Shown one piece after another: positions 44,520 to 55,705 of a stretch of DNA of 64,000 nt; position 1 is the first letter of the stretch, and every line of letters starts with the position of its first letter. The notes below the pieces were generated by a model. That model did not search any database, was not told the DNA's origin, and saw only the letters and a list, made by a program, of their open reading frames with translations. Source of the stretch: Prorocentrum cordatum (Eukaryota > Sar > Dinophyceae > Prorocentrales > Prorocentraceae); assembly GCA_963575745.1 (NCBI GenBank), contig CAUYUJ010020582.1:117501-181500 (forward strand), read 5' to 3'. The translations under genes were made by a program, and so were the position numbers.

Positions 44520-45735
44520 TGATGTTTAAAAAAACCTCGCCGCTCGCATCTTGTTTTTTTTGACAGGGAAAGTCTTCCTGCTCAAACTGGGCCCCTGGCC
44601 CCCCGGATTGCAACAACAACGGCTCCCGCCCGAGACTTCCTCCAAATTTACTCAGGACCCCCGCTCCTGAGACTTCTTCACAATTTTCTCAGGATCGGTG
44701 CTCCCGCTTGTGATTCCCTCGCTCTTTAGTCAGGACCCCCGCTCCCATCTGAGACTTCATCACATTTTCATCAGGAGCGGCGCTCCCGGTTGAGACTTCC
44801 GCGCAATTGAATCAAAACGTCCTCGCAATTTAATCAAGCCCCCGCTCCCGCCAGAAAGCCCTTCACATTTCACTCAGGAATTGTGCTCTCGCTTGTGACA
44901 CCCATGCGATTTATTCAGAAATCGCGCTTTCGACACTCAGGGAACACGCTGCGCCAAGGACACCGTTACAACTTATTCAGTAATCGCGCTCTCGCCATAT
45001 TCAGGCATCCCGCTTGAAAGTCCCACCCGCCCGACCCGCCCGTCACGGGATCGCCTGCCCGTCGTGGGCTCCCGCCCTGAGACTTGCTTCAGGAACGGCG
45101 CTTTCGCCTACGACCTCCTCGAACGTTCACGCTCTTACCTTCCTGCTCTTCCTCCCTCTCCCTCTTCTCTCCTCCTTCCTCTCTTCCCTTCTCTCTCCCT
45201 CCTCTCTTCCCTCATCCTTATGCCTCTGTGCCCTATCCCCTCTCCCTCCTCTCCCTCCTTCCTTCTCCCTCCCCTCTCCTGCCTCCTCCCTCCCTTTTTC
45301 TTTTTCTCTCTCTTTCTCCCCCCTCTCTCTTTTTCTCCTTTTCTCTACCTCCCTTATCTGTCTTTCTTTCTTTCTTTCTCTCTCTCTCTGCCTCTAATCA
45401 ACCGCCCCCTCTTCACTCCTTCTCTCTTGGCGTTTTCCCTCTTCCTTCGTCCTTCCCCCTCCCTTCCTCCCACTCTTCCTCGTTCTCCCCCTCCTCTCTG
45501 TGCAGGGCCCACGCCAATTCCAATGGCGGGCGCATGTGCGCCCACGAAGGATTGTCCGCCCGTGCAGGTTTGCCCGCTTGTCTAAGCCCGCCGCCCCCCG
45601 CAAAGAGAAATAATCCCCCCAAAGGGGGTGTGATCGAAGGCGAGAAAGACCGGTATCGAGGGTGTGGGGAATTCGTTTTGAGACACGCGGGCAAGTAAGA
45701 GCGAACAGTTTTATAATTATTGTTGTTGTTTCTTG

Positions 45736-45737
<2 letters not shown>
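44520..45737 (+). repeat. Family B repeat, copy 4
   Basis: Order as in copy 1, starting inside the head (CTCGCATCTTGTTTTTTTTG). 60-bp units 44600-44900; polypyrimidine 45140-45505 ending CTGTGCAG; tail GACACGCGGGCAAGTAAGAG; short TTG run at 45719-45730. Confidence 0.85.
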
Positions 45738-45777
<40 letters not shown>

Positions 45778-45797
45778 CGAGAGAGAGAGAGAGAGCA

Positions 45798-45834
<37 letters not shown>

Positions 45835-45841
45835 AAACAAC
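45738..45841. repeat. (GA)n microsatellite
   Basis: About 100 bp of GA with small interruptions (GAAAACGA, GAGCAAGA). Confidence 0.95.
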
Positions 45842-46270
45842 AACAGTTTCGCGAAACCATGTGTTTTTAGATTTATTAATTGCGCACTCGATTTTGAATT
45901 CCGTCTGAAACCGAAGTTAAAAAAAAAAAGGATCGCGGCATGCGCGCGCGACGACGCGCGCGTGTGCACTTCCCCCAGTTTTCTGCAAAGGATTCTCGCG
46001 ACGGCACGCGCGCAAAGAGCGTTCGAACGATTTCGACATGCGCGCGCGAAGCCCGTTTGGTAGTATTTTCTGAAACGGTTGCAACAAACTCATGGTTTTC
46101 TTGAGAATTCGCAAGCGCGGTTTTTTGGACGTCCGTGTTGCGAAACCATTTTCCCCCCCCCCCCCCCCGACGCTCGATTTTGAAATCTTTTCCAAACCGA
46201 AGGTTTTTGGACGATTTCGGCATGCGCGCGCGACGACGCGCGCGCTTGCAGTTTTTCTTCTGCGTGCAAG
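45842..46270. repeat. GCGCGC-anchored modules, minus orientation
   Basis: Same words as inside family D and A (GCATGCGCGCGCGACGACGC, ATTTCGACATGCGCGCGCG, TGCACTTC), here free of both families. A C run lies at 46151-46168. Confidence 0.65.
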
Positions 46271-46375
46271 GGGTTCGTGGAAACAGATAGTGTCACGATA
46301 AACGAGAGTGTGCACATAGTGACTGTTTTGGAGGATGACGGGGGGGTCGAACAAGGCTTGGCTAGGATGGTACGA
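46271..46375. other. Spacer before satellite array
   Basis: No recognised content. Confidence 0.3.
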
Positions 46376-47795
46376 AGTCATATGCCGCGGAACGTCCCAA
46401 GGGACGCGCCAGGAGACGTGCCAGGGGACGTGCAACGGGAACGCACCGCGGGACGTGCCAAGGGGACGCGCTACAGAACGGGCCGATGGACGTGCCACGG
46501 GACGTGCCAGGGGACGCGCCGCGCGACGTGCCAGGGAGACTCGCCTCGGGACGCGCCACGGAACGTGCCAGGGAACGTGCCGTTGAAATGCTGAGTGTAT
46601 CGATCTTGAAGTACCGTGCCGAGGGGAGTGCTGTGCCATGCCGAGATTGTGCCTTATACCGGTGTGGATCGAGTCCTCCTTTGCATCCGAGTCTTGACCG
46701 AACTGATCTGGATCTTAAGCTCGAGCTGCCCGGGCACATAGTAGCTGCCTCAGAGCTAATTGACAGGGGGAACATGCCAGGCGGACGCGCCGCGGAACGT
46801 CCCAAGGGACGCGCCAGGAGACGTGCCAGGGGACGTGCAACGGGAACGCACCGCGGGACGTGCCAAGGGGACGCGCTACAGAACGGGCCGATGGACGTGC
46901 CACGGGACGTGCCAGGGGACGCGCCGCGCGACGTGCTAGGGGGACTCGCCACAAGACGCGCCACGGAACGTGCCAAGGAAGCGTGCCAAGTTGCAATCGT
47001 TGAGTGTATCGATCTTGATGTACCGTGCCGAGGGGAGTGCTGTGTTGCGCCGTGCTGAACTGCCATGTGCCATGCCGCGATTGTGCTCTATAGTGTTGTG
47101 GATCGAGTCCTCCGTTGCATCCGAGTCTTGGCCGAACTGATTTGGATCAACGTCGAGCTGCATGAGCACATAGTAGCTGCCCCAGAGCTAATTGACAAGG
47201 GGACATGCCAGGAGGACGCGCCGCGGAACTTTCCAAGGGACGCGTCAGGCGACGTGCTGCCAGTGGACGTGCCTTGGGGACGCACCGCAGGACGTGCCAA
47301 GGGGACGCGTTACGCAACGTGCCAATGGACGTGCCACGGGACGTGCCAGGGGACGCGCCGCGCGACGTGCCAGGGGGATTCGCCACGGGACGCGCCACGG
47401 AACGTGCCAGGGAACGTGCCAGGTTGCAATGCTGAGTGTTTCCATCTTGATGTGCCGTGCCGAGGGCTGTGCTGTGCTGCGCCGTGCTGAACTACCATGT
47501 GCCATGCCGAGATTGTGCTCTACAGTGTTGTGGATCGAGTCCTCCTTTGCATCCGAGTCCTGGCCGAACTGATCTGAATCTTAAGCTCGAGCTGCCTGGG
47601 CACATAGTAGCTGCCCCAGAGCTAATTGACAGGGGGACCATGCCAGGCGGACGCGCCGCGGAGCGTCCCAAGGGACGCGCCAGGCGACGTGCCAGGGGAC
47701 GTGTCATGGGGACGCACCGCGGGACGTGCCAAAGGGGACGCGCTACGGAACGTGCCGATGGACGTGCCACCTCATGCTAGACATCCGCCTGGGCG
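46376..47795 (+). repeat. 430-bp satellite, array 1
   Basis: Units share CTGAGTGTATCGATCTTGA (about 46591, 47003 and 47432, spacings 412 and 429), GTGCTGTGCTGCGCCGTGCTG, GAGTCCTCCTTTGCATCCGA, GGATCTTAAGCTCGAGCTGC, and an internal 10-bp minisatellite GGGACGTGCCA/GGACGCGCC. The array ends at CACCTCATGCTAGACATCC (47768), the same breakpoint as at 49796. Confidence 0.9.
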
Positions 47796-48238
47796 AACTG
47801 GAAGGGAAAACAAGTGGTTCGCTCGAGACATCCTCAACACATCTTCATGCCAGACGTCCGTTCCAGGCGCCCAGGAAGGCCCCAGGAGGCCCATGTTAGA
47901 TACACCCTAGGTGGCCTGGACACGTGAAAGCACCTGGTTCCGCCATGTGAAATACGCCCTTGGCCGTCCTGGACACGTAAAACCACGCGGTTCCAATTCG
48001 GGACAATCATGTTAGATACCCTCCTGGGTGACCTGGACACGTAAACACACGTGGGACTCGCTCTGGGCAACCATGTTAGATACACCCCATGGTGGCCTGG
48101 ACACGTTAAAACACGTTATCCTTGCTCGGGACAACCATGTTAGATATCCCCCTGGGTGGCCTGCACACGTAAAAATATGTGGTGCCAGCTCGGGACAATC
48201 ATGTTAGATACCAGCCTCAAGCAGTGGCGAAGCGTCCC
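47796..48238 (+). repeat. 64-bp tandem array 1
   Basis: Units of GGGACAACCATGTTAGATAC, CCCCCTGGGTGGCCTGGACA and CGTAAAACACGTGG. About five units. Follows the satellite in the same order as at 49800-51640. Confidence 0.9.
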
Positions 48239-48440
48239 GGCTCCTCTATAGCCCCACCAAACAATGTTCTAAGAACCTTTAGTGGTTTCCACGACATGTT
48301 CTTAGAACATTTCTGGCGGAGTCTGTCTTGTTTTATCACATCGGGTTGATGTTCTAAGAACATCGTTTTCGTTATTCGAACATTTTTGGGTTCTAAGAAG
48401 ATTTCGTGGTATGACTATAGGAATGCCGGGACGGTCGGTC
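48239..48440. repeat. Cluster of ATGTTCTAAGAACAT palindromes
   Basis: ATGTTCTAAGAAC (about 48263), ATGTTCTTAGAACAT (about 48296), ATGTTCTAAGAACAT (about 48349) and GGTTCTAAGAA (about 48390): four variants of a 15-bp palindrome within 140 bp. The surrounding sequence is unrelated to the arrays. Confidence 0.7.
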
Positions 48441-48937
48441 CCTGCTCAACACCCTGGGCGGCCTGGACACGTAAAAATTACGCAGCCCCCGCACTCCCAG
48501 GGCCACGATCCCTGGTAAATTACACGGCATCCGCGTTCCCAGGGCCAGGATCCCTTGTAAATTACGCGGCGTCCGCGCTGCCAAAGCCGCGATCCCTCGT
48601 AAATTACGCTGGTTTGCGCTCCCAGAACCCCTTGGGCATCCTTGAGCGCCCAGAACTGTCAAATTTAGCAAAACGAGCGTTTCGTTCGAGACATCCCCAG
48701 AATTTCTGCGCGCAGGACGCGCCATCCTCGAGCGGGCACGCGCAAAGTCAACATTTTCATATTTTTTGTGTCCTGGTCGGAACTCCAGACTTTTGGTTTT
48801 TTTTGAGGATTCTGCGCAAAACACGCTGCACTCAATTTTTTTACGAAGGAAAACGGTGGTCTGCGGACCCCGTTATTTGTCGAGGATCCGAGACCGCCGG
48901 CCCACCTCCCGTAGGGGCCGGGGGGTTAACCAACTAA
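48441..48937. repeat. 45-bp degenerate units and composite end module
   Basis: 48475-48640 has four units with CCCAGGGCCACGATCCCTGG-like words and GTAAATTACGC. 48880-48930 carries the composite end words CGCCGGCCCACCTCCCG and GGGGCCGGGG, shared with 51823, 54750 and 60848. Confidence 0.65.
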
Positions 48938-49799
48938 CATGATCGACCCACGAACCCGGAAAGGAATATAGAAATAAGAGGCATGGCAACGTTTCAAAGA
49001 CACCTGATCGAACGACAAGCAAACGCAATACTGAGTGTATCGATTTTGATGTACCGTGCCGAGGGCTGTGCTGTGCTGCGCCGTGCTGAATTGCGATGTG
49101 CCACGCCGCGATTATGCTCTATAGCGTTGTGGATAGAGTCCTCCTTTGCATCCGAGTCCTGACCGAACTGATCTGGATCTTAAGCTCGAGCTGCCTGGGC
49201 ACATAGTAGCTGCCCAGAGCTAATTGACAGGGGGACATGCCAGGAGAACGCGCCGCGGAGCGTCCCAAGGGACGCGCCAGGCGACGTGCCAGGGGACGTG
49301 CCACGGGGACGCACCGCGGGACGTGCCAAGGGGACGCGCTACGTAATGTGCCAATGGACGTGCCACGGGACGTGCCAGGGGACGCGCCGCGCGACGTGCC
49401 AGGGGGACTCGCCACGGGACGCGCCAAGGAACGTGCCAAGGAACGTGCCAGGTTGCAATGCTGAGTATATCGATCTTGATGTGCCGTGCCGAGGGCTGTG
49501 CTGTGCTGCGCCGTGCTGAATTGCGATGTGCCACGCCGCGATTATGCTCTATAGCGTTGTGGATCGAGTCCTCCTTTGCATCGGAGTCATGACCGAACTG
49601 ATCTGGATCTTAAGCTCGAGCTGCCTGGGCACATAGTAGCTGCCCAGAGCTAATTGGCAGGGGGACATACCAGGAGAACGCGCCGCGGAGCGTCCCGATG
49701 GACGCGCCAGGCGACGTGCCAGGGGACGTGCCACGGGGACGCACCGCGGGACGTGCCAAGGGGACGCGCTACGGAACGTGCCAATGGACGTGCCACCTC
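48938..49799 (+). repeat. Composite start module and 430-bp satellite, array 2
   Basis: Starts CATGATCGACCCACGAACCC (also at 53271, 54838 and 59870), then CAACGTTTCAAAGACACCTG. Satellite units begin at about 49031 and 49461 (430 bp apart) and break off at the same CACCTCATGC point as array 1. Confidence 0.9.
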
Positions 49800-51645
49800 A
49801 TGCTAGACATCCGCCTGGGCGAACTGGACACGTGAAAACAAGTGATTCGCTCGAGACATCCTCAACACATCTTCATGCCAGACGTCCGTTCCAGGCGCCC
49901 AGGAAGGCCCCAGGAGGCCCATGTTAGATGCCCCCTAGGTGGCCTGGACACGTGAAAGCACCTGGTTCCGCCATGTTAAATATCCCCCTGGCCGGCCTGG
50001 ACACGTAAAACCACGCGGTTCCAATCCGGGACAATCATGTTAGATACTCTCCTGGGTGGTCTGGACACGCAAACACACGTGTGACCAGCTCTGGGCGACC
50101 ATGTTAGATACACCCCTGGGTGGCCTTGACACGTTAAAGCACGTGGCCCTTGCTTGGGACAATCATGTCAGATACACCCCTGGGTGGCCTGCCTGGACAC
50201 GTAAAAACACTTGTTCCAAGCTCGGGACAACCATGTTAGATACCCCCCTGGGTGGCCTGGACACGTAACAACACATGGCTCCAGCTCGGGACCACCATGT
50301 TAGATACCCCCCTGGGTGGCCTGGACACGTTAAACCACGTGGGTCCAGCTCGGGACAACCATGCTAGATATCCTCTCTGGGTGGCCTGGACATGTAGAAA
50401 CACGTAGTTCCAGCTCGGGACAACCATGTTATATACCACCCTGCGTGGACTGGATACGCTGAATTCGCGCTCCCGCTCGAGACATCCTCGCAATGCCTTC
50501 CCTGGAGAGGATATGTGCTCGGGTCGCGCTTTTCGGCCCCCCGTGCGTTTCCTGGTAATCCGGCGTTGGGCCCGACGCCATGTTAGATACCCCCCTGGGC
50601 GGCCTGGACGCGTAAAAACACGCGGTTCCAGTTCGGGACGATCATGTTAGATACACCCCATGGTGGCCTGGACACGTTAAAACACGTGGTCCTTGCTCGG
50701 AACCACCATGTTAGATACCCCCCTGGGTGGCCTGGACATGTAAAAACTTGGGTGTCAGTTCTTGGCAACCATACTTGATACACCCCTGGGTGGCCTGGAC
50801 ACGTTAAAACACGTGGTCTTTGCTCGGGGCAACCACGCTAGATGCCCCCCTGGGTGGCCAGGACACGTAAAAACGCGTGATCCTTGCTCGGGACCAACAT
50901 GTTAGGTACGTGGCCTGGACACGTTAAACACGTGGTTCTTGCTCCTGCTCGAGACATCCTCGCAATGTCTTCCCTGGAGAGGCCCCCAAAGCGCCATCCC
51001 CTGTCCAGAGCAAGAAAACATAACTTTTCTGTATTGGGATATGTGTTCGGGTAGCGTTTTTCGGGACCCCGTGCGATTCCTGATAATTCGGCGTTGGGCC
51101 CGATGCCATGTTGGATATCCCCCCTGGGCGGCCTGGACATGTAAAAACACGTGATTCCAGTTCGGGGCAATCATGTTAGATACCCCCCTGGGCAACCTGG
51201 ACACGAAAGAACACGTGGTTCTGGCGCGAGACCACCATGTTAGATACCTCCTGGGTGACCTTTTTTTGTGAATCGGTCAGGTCTCCAGATCTCGTAATTT
51301 CTCATGGATTCCGCTGGACACGGAAAAACACGTGGTTCCAGCGCGGGACCACCATGTTAGATATCCACCTGGGTGGCCTGGACATGTGAAAACACGTGGT
51401 TCTGGCGCGGGACCACCATGTTAGATACCCACATGGGTGGCCTGGACACGTGAAAACATGTGGTTCCAGCTCGGGGCCACCATGTTAGATACCCCCCCTG
51501 GGTGGCCTGGACATGTAAAAACACGTGCTTCCAGCTCGGGACCACCATGTTAGATACCCCCCCTGGGTGGCCTGGACATGTGAAAACACATGGTTCCAGC
51601 TCGGGACCACCATGTTAGATACCTCCTGGGTGGCCTTTTCTGTGA
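49800..51645 (+). repeat. 64-bp tandem array 2
   Basis: About 27 units of the 64-bp repeat, with two insertions (about 50460-50580 and 50940-51110) that carry CTCGAGACATCCTCGCAATG and CGTTGGGCCCGA. The first 120 bp match array 1 closely, so arrays 1 and 2 are duplicates with different later expansion. Confidence 0.9.
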
Positions 51646-52210
51646 ATTGGTTGGGTCTCCAGACCTTGTTATTTCTCGCGGATTCCGCGCAAAACGCGCC
51701 GACTCCGTTATTGATCGAGGATCCGAGATGGGGGGCAAACTTTCCTCGAGCGGGCACGCGAAAAACGTAGATGTTCAACTGCAAATTCACATTCTACTTC
51801 ATGATTTATCGCGAAGCAATTCCGCCGGTCCACCTCCCGTCGGGGCCGGGGGGTAAACCAATTGAGAGAGAACCCTGGGCCGGAGCCCTTTCCGGGAAAA
51901 GAGAATCCTGGGCCCGCGCCCTTTCTGGGAATTTCTGCGACGGCGGCGGCGGCGAGGGGCGGCACCGCCCGCAAACGCCGCCACTCTCCCCGTGCGGCGG
52001 CGACGGCGACGGCGGCGACGGGTGGCTCCGCCTGCAAAACCCGCCACTCACCCCGAGATGTTTCAGCATTTGTTGGGGAATGAGGGAAAGGAAGTTGGGG
52101 AATGAGGAAAAGGAACAGAGTTGGAGGAGAAGGAGGAGTAGGAGTAGGAGTAGAAGTAGAAGGAGAAGTAGGAGTAGGAGTAGGAGTCAAGCTAGCCAGC
52201 TCGAGCGAGT
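51646..52210. repeat. Composite end module and GGAGTA microsatellite
   Basis: GATTCCGCGCAAAACGCG and GATCGAGGATCCGAGA resemble 48810-48890. The end module CGCCGGTCCACCTCCCGTCG is at 51823, then CCCTGGGCC, CCCTTTC and CGGGAAAAG. 52096-52190 is GGA/GTAGGA-rich. Confidence 0.6.
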
Positions 52211-52540
52211 CAAGCATGGCATGCCCAGTCCCACCCGCCCTCCCACAACATAAGAGGCAAAGCTGGCACAACTGGGGGCCGAAGTCACACCGGCCAGCCG
52301 GTTTGGTACAGCTGATGCGGCCGCGATGGCGGTTGCCGACGGGAACTGGCGAGCGCGTGTTGAATGCCGCGCACGCATTGCCAGACGAGTCGAGAATGGC
52401 CCGGTACACCGCAGGAAGCCAGAGGTGGCCGTGTCGAGAACGGCCCGGTAAGCCGGGTCCCATTCCTGCCATGCATTTTGCGACGTGGACGACAGGACGT
52501 CCATGCGACGGTGCCAATGACGGCGACGACTCTAGAAGGA
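52211..52540. other. Non-coding stretch with a small family D-like fragment
   Basis: CGGCCAGCCGGTTTGG (about 52290) and GCGGCCGCG match the D module copy at 32035-32070. CGACGTGGACGACAGGACGTCCATG appears here (about 52480) and, in similar form, near 52873. No gene. Confidence 0.45.
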
Positions 52541-53002
52541 TTTGAGCATGCGCTCGCGGCGACGCGCGCGCATGTCGCCCGCGTGGTATTTTTTGCACAG
52601 GATTCGCGGCCTGGGTGCATGACAGAGCATCGCGAGTGCACCGCGCGATGACGTGAAATCGCTGGATTTGACCGAATTCTTAAGATTCCTATGGTTTTCC
52701 TATGATTTCAGCAAGAGAGCCCGGGCGGGAAATTTGTACAATTTTTGTGAAAAAGCATTTGGTTTTTGATGTTTTTTATGTTGAAATGCTTGCAAACACA
52801 CGGTGTTCGGTAGGATTCTGACATGAACGCGCGCGTGTGCTCTTTGTGGTATTTTTTGCAATGGATTATCGCCGTGGACGACAGGACGTCCATGTCGAGA
52901 GGAAAAAAAAAGAAAAATGTTGACTTTGTATTGTTTTTTACAGGTTAGGATGGGACCACCCGGATGGCCCCCCTATCTGCCGGCCTGAGGGGGGAGTAGG
53001 AG
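52541..53002. repeat. GCGCGC-anchored modules and flank of gap
   Basis: GACGCGCGCGCATGTCGCC, GATTTCAGCAAGAGAGCC and GTATTTTTTGCA words; AGGGGGGAGTAGGAG leads into the gap. Confidence 0.55.
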
Positions 53003-53102
53003 NNNNNNNNNNNNNNNNNNNNNNNNNNNNNNNNNNNNNNNNNNNNNNNNNNNNNNNNNNNNNNNNNNNNNNNNNNNNNNNNNNNNNNNNNNNNNNNNNN
53101 NN
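53003..53102. other. Assembly gap, 100 N
   Basis: Exactly 100 undetermined bases, a conventional placeholder. It lies at the left edge of a (GTA)n array, so true length is unknown. Confidence 1.
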
Positions 53103-53165
<63 letters not shown>

Positions 53166-53176
53166 ATAGTAGTAGC

Positions 53177-53225
<49 letters not shown>

Positions 53226-53268
53226 ATAATAGTACCAGTAGTACTAGTAGGAGGAGGAGGGGGAGGAA
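53103..53268. repeat. (GTA)n microsatellite
   Basis: GTA repeated with few changes to about 53240, then GGAGGAGG. Frames over it continue into N and are not genes. Confidence 0.95.
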
Positions 53269-54120
53269 AACATGATCGACCCACGAACCCGGAAAGGAAT
53301 ATAGAATTGTAACACATGGCAGCGTTTTCAAAGACACCTGATTGGGTGACGGGCAAATGCAATGCTGAGTGTATCGATCTTGATGTACCGTGCCGAAAGC
53401 TGTGCTGTGCTGCACCGTTCTGAATTGCGATGTGCCATTGCGCGATTGTGCTCTATAGCGTCGTGGATAGAGTCCTCCTTTGCATCCGAGTCCTGACCGA
53501 ACTGATCTGGATCTTAAGCTCGAGCTGCCTGAACACATAGTAGCTACCCCAGAGCTCATGGACAGGGGGACATGCCAGGAGGACGCTCCGCGAAACGTCC
53601 CAAGGGATGCGCCAGGCGACGAGCCAGGGGATGTGCCATGGGGTCGCACCGCGGGACGTGCCAAGGGGACGCGCTACGGAACGTGCCAATGGAATGTGCC
53701 AAGGGATGTTGCAGGGGACGCGCCACGCAACGTGCCAGGGGGACTCGCCAAGGGACGCCCCACGGAACGTGCCAAGGAACGTGCCAAGTTGCAATGCTGA
53801 GTGTATCGATCTTGATGTACCGTGCCGAAAGCTGTGCTGTGCTGCGCCGTGCTGAATTGCGATGTGCCATGCCGCGATTGTGCTCTATAGCCTCGTGGAT
53901 CGAGTCCTCCTTTGCATCCGAGTCCTGACCGAACTGATCTCGATCTTAAGCTCGAGCTGCCTGAACACAGAGTAGCTGCCCCAGAGCTAATTGACAGGGG
54001 ACATGCCAGGAGGACGCGACGCGGAACGTCTCAAGGGACCCGCCAAGCGACGTGCCAAGGGACGTGCCATGGGGACGCACCGCGGGACGTGCCAAGGGGA
54101 CGCGCTACGGAACGTGCTGG
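53269..54120 (+). repeat. Composite start module and 430-bp satellite, array 3
   Basis: CATGATCGACCCACGAACCC at 53271; satellite units begin at about 53364 and 53797 (433 bp). Ends at GGAACGTGCTGGGGACAAGC (about 54108), the same breakpoint as at 60191. Confidence 0.9.
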
Positions 54121-54836
54121 GGACAAGCGTTTCGCTCGAGACATCCGGTCAAAATCCGAGGAAATCCTGGCAAAACAAACGAATTAGTCGAGACATCCTC
54201 GAAATTCCTGCGCGCGGGGCGCAGCACGCGCGAAACATTATCGGAATTCCTGCGCGCGGGACGTGAAACCAAGCATTTCGCCTGAGACGTCCTATGAATT
54301 CTGGCCCCCACGAGGCCCCGCTCGAGACACCCCCTAATTTTGCAAAACCAGCGTTTCGCTGGAGACATCTTCAACAAATTATGAACAACAAGTATTTCGC
54401 TCGAGACATCCTGCCAAAATTCAAGGAAACCCGGGAAAAACAAGCGAATTGGTGGAGACATTCTCGAAATTCCTGCGCGCGGCACGCGGCACGCGCGAGA
54501 CATCCTCGGAATTCCTGCGCGCGGGGTGCTTTTCGGCGTCGCGGTCGGCTCTGCAAAACCAGCGTTTCGCTCAAGAAATCCTCAACAAATTCTGAAAACA
54601 AGCGTTTCGCTTGAGACATCCCCAACTCTGCAAAACCAGCGTTTCGCTCGAGACATCCTCAACAAATTCTGAACAACAAGCGTTTCGCTCGAGACATCCT
54701 CCCAATTCATTCCGCCGGCCTGCCTCGAATTCGAAAACTATCAGGAGATGATTCCGCTGGCCCACCTCCCGCGTGGCACCGGGGACAGGTTTACCTGCTA
54801 AAAGAAAACCCTGGGACGGAGTCCTTTCCAGGAAAC
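54121..54836 (+). repeat. CGTTTCGCTCGAGACATCC array 1 and composite end module
   Basis: About a dozen degenerate units of 40-70 bp centred on AGCGTTTCGCTCGAGACATC, alternating with AATTCCTGCGCGCGGGACGC and CTCAACAAATTCTGAA. Ends with GCTGGCCCACCTCCCGCG, then CACCGGGGACAGGTTTAC and CCTTTCCAGGAAA. Confidence 0.85.
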
Positions 54837-55084
54837 ATGATCGACCCACGTACCCGGAAAGGAAGATAGAATTGTAACACATGGCAGCGTTTTCAAAGAC
54901 ACCTGATCGGGCGACGGGCAAACGCAATGCTGAGTGTATCGATCTTGATGTAGCGTGCCGAGTGCTGTGCTGTGCTGCGCCCTGGGACGGAGTCCTTTCC
55001 AGGAAAAAGGCAAGGAGGGAACATGAGGCAGCCCTGGGAAACGCGGGGCCCCCCCATGATGCGGGGAGAGACGGAAGCCCATGG
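54837..55084 (+). repeat. Aborted composite copy
   Basis: Start module CATGATCGACCCACGTACCC (54838) and only about 60 bp of satellite (54927-54985), then CCTGGGACGGAGTCCTTTCC again (about 54980), so the copy was cut short by recombination between repeated end words. Confidence 0.7.
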
Positions 55085-55210
55085 CTCAGGAGGGAAAAGA
55101 ACACACAGACACAATTAATCGTCGATCCCCAGGAAAATATGGGAAAATATGGGCAGTGGGGGGGAAGACGAAAACCCAGAAAATATTTATTCGTGTGTCC
55201 TTGGGCCCCT
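55085..55210 (+). repeat. Dispersed 110-bp repeat, copy 2
   Basis: ACACACAGACACAATTAATC and GGAAAATATGGG, matching 23515-23640 over its length with few changes. Confidence 0.85.
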
Positions 55211-55369
55211 TCAATGGCGCCCCCCCCCCCTCGGGAGGCCGCGCGCCGCCGAGGGTGCCGCCGCCCCCCCGGCGCCGCCGGAGGCATGCGCCGCGCGGCC
55301 GCCCGCCCGCCCTTGCTGGCCCGGGGGCTCGCAGACGGGGCAGCCCCGCGTCGTTCGGCGGCGAGAAGG
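55211..55369. other. GC-rich spacer
   Basis: No gene recognised. Confidence 0.35.
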
Positions 55370-55705
55370 GGAGGAGGAGGAGGAGGAGGAGGAGGAGAGA
55401 GGAGGAGGGAGGAGGAGGAGGAGGAGGAGGAGGAGGAGGAGGAGGAGGAGGGGGAGGAGGAGGAGGAGGAGCGAGGAGGAGGAGGAGGAGGTGGAGGAGG
55501 GAGGAGGAGGAGGAGGAGGAGGGAGGAAGAGGAGGAGGAGGAGGAGGAGGAAGGAGGAGGAGGAGGAGGAGGAGGAGGAGGAGGGAGGAGGAGGAGGGAG
55601 GAGGAGGAGGAGGAGGAGGGGAGGAGGAGGAGGAGAGGAAGACGGGGAGGAGGAGGAGGGATGAGGAGGAGGAGGAGGAGGAGGAGGAGGAGGAGGAGGA
55701 GGAGG
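55370..55705. repeat. (GGA)n microsatellite
   Basis: About 335 bp of purine strand, GGA/GAG. Confidence 0.95.
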
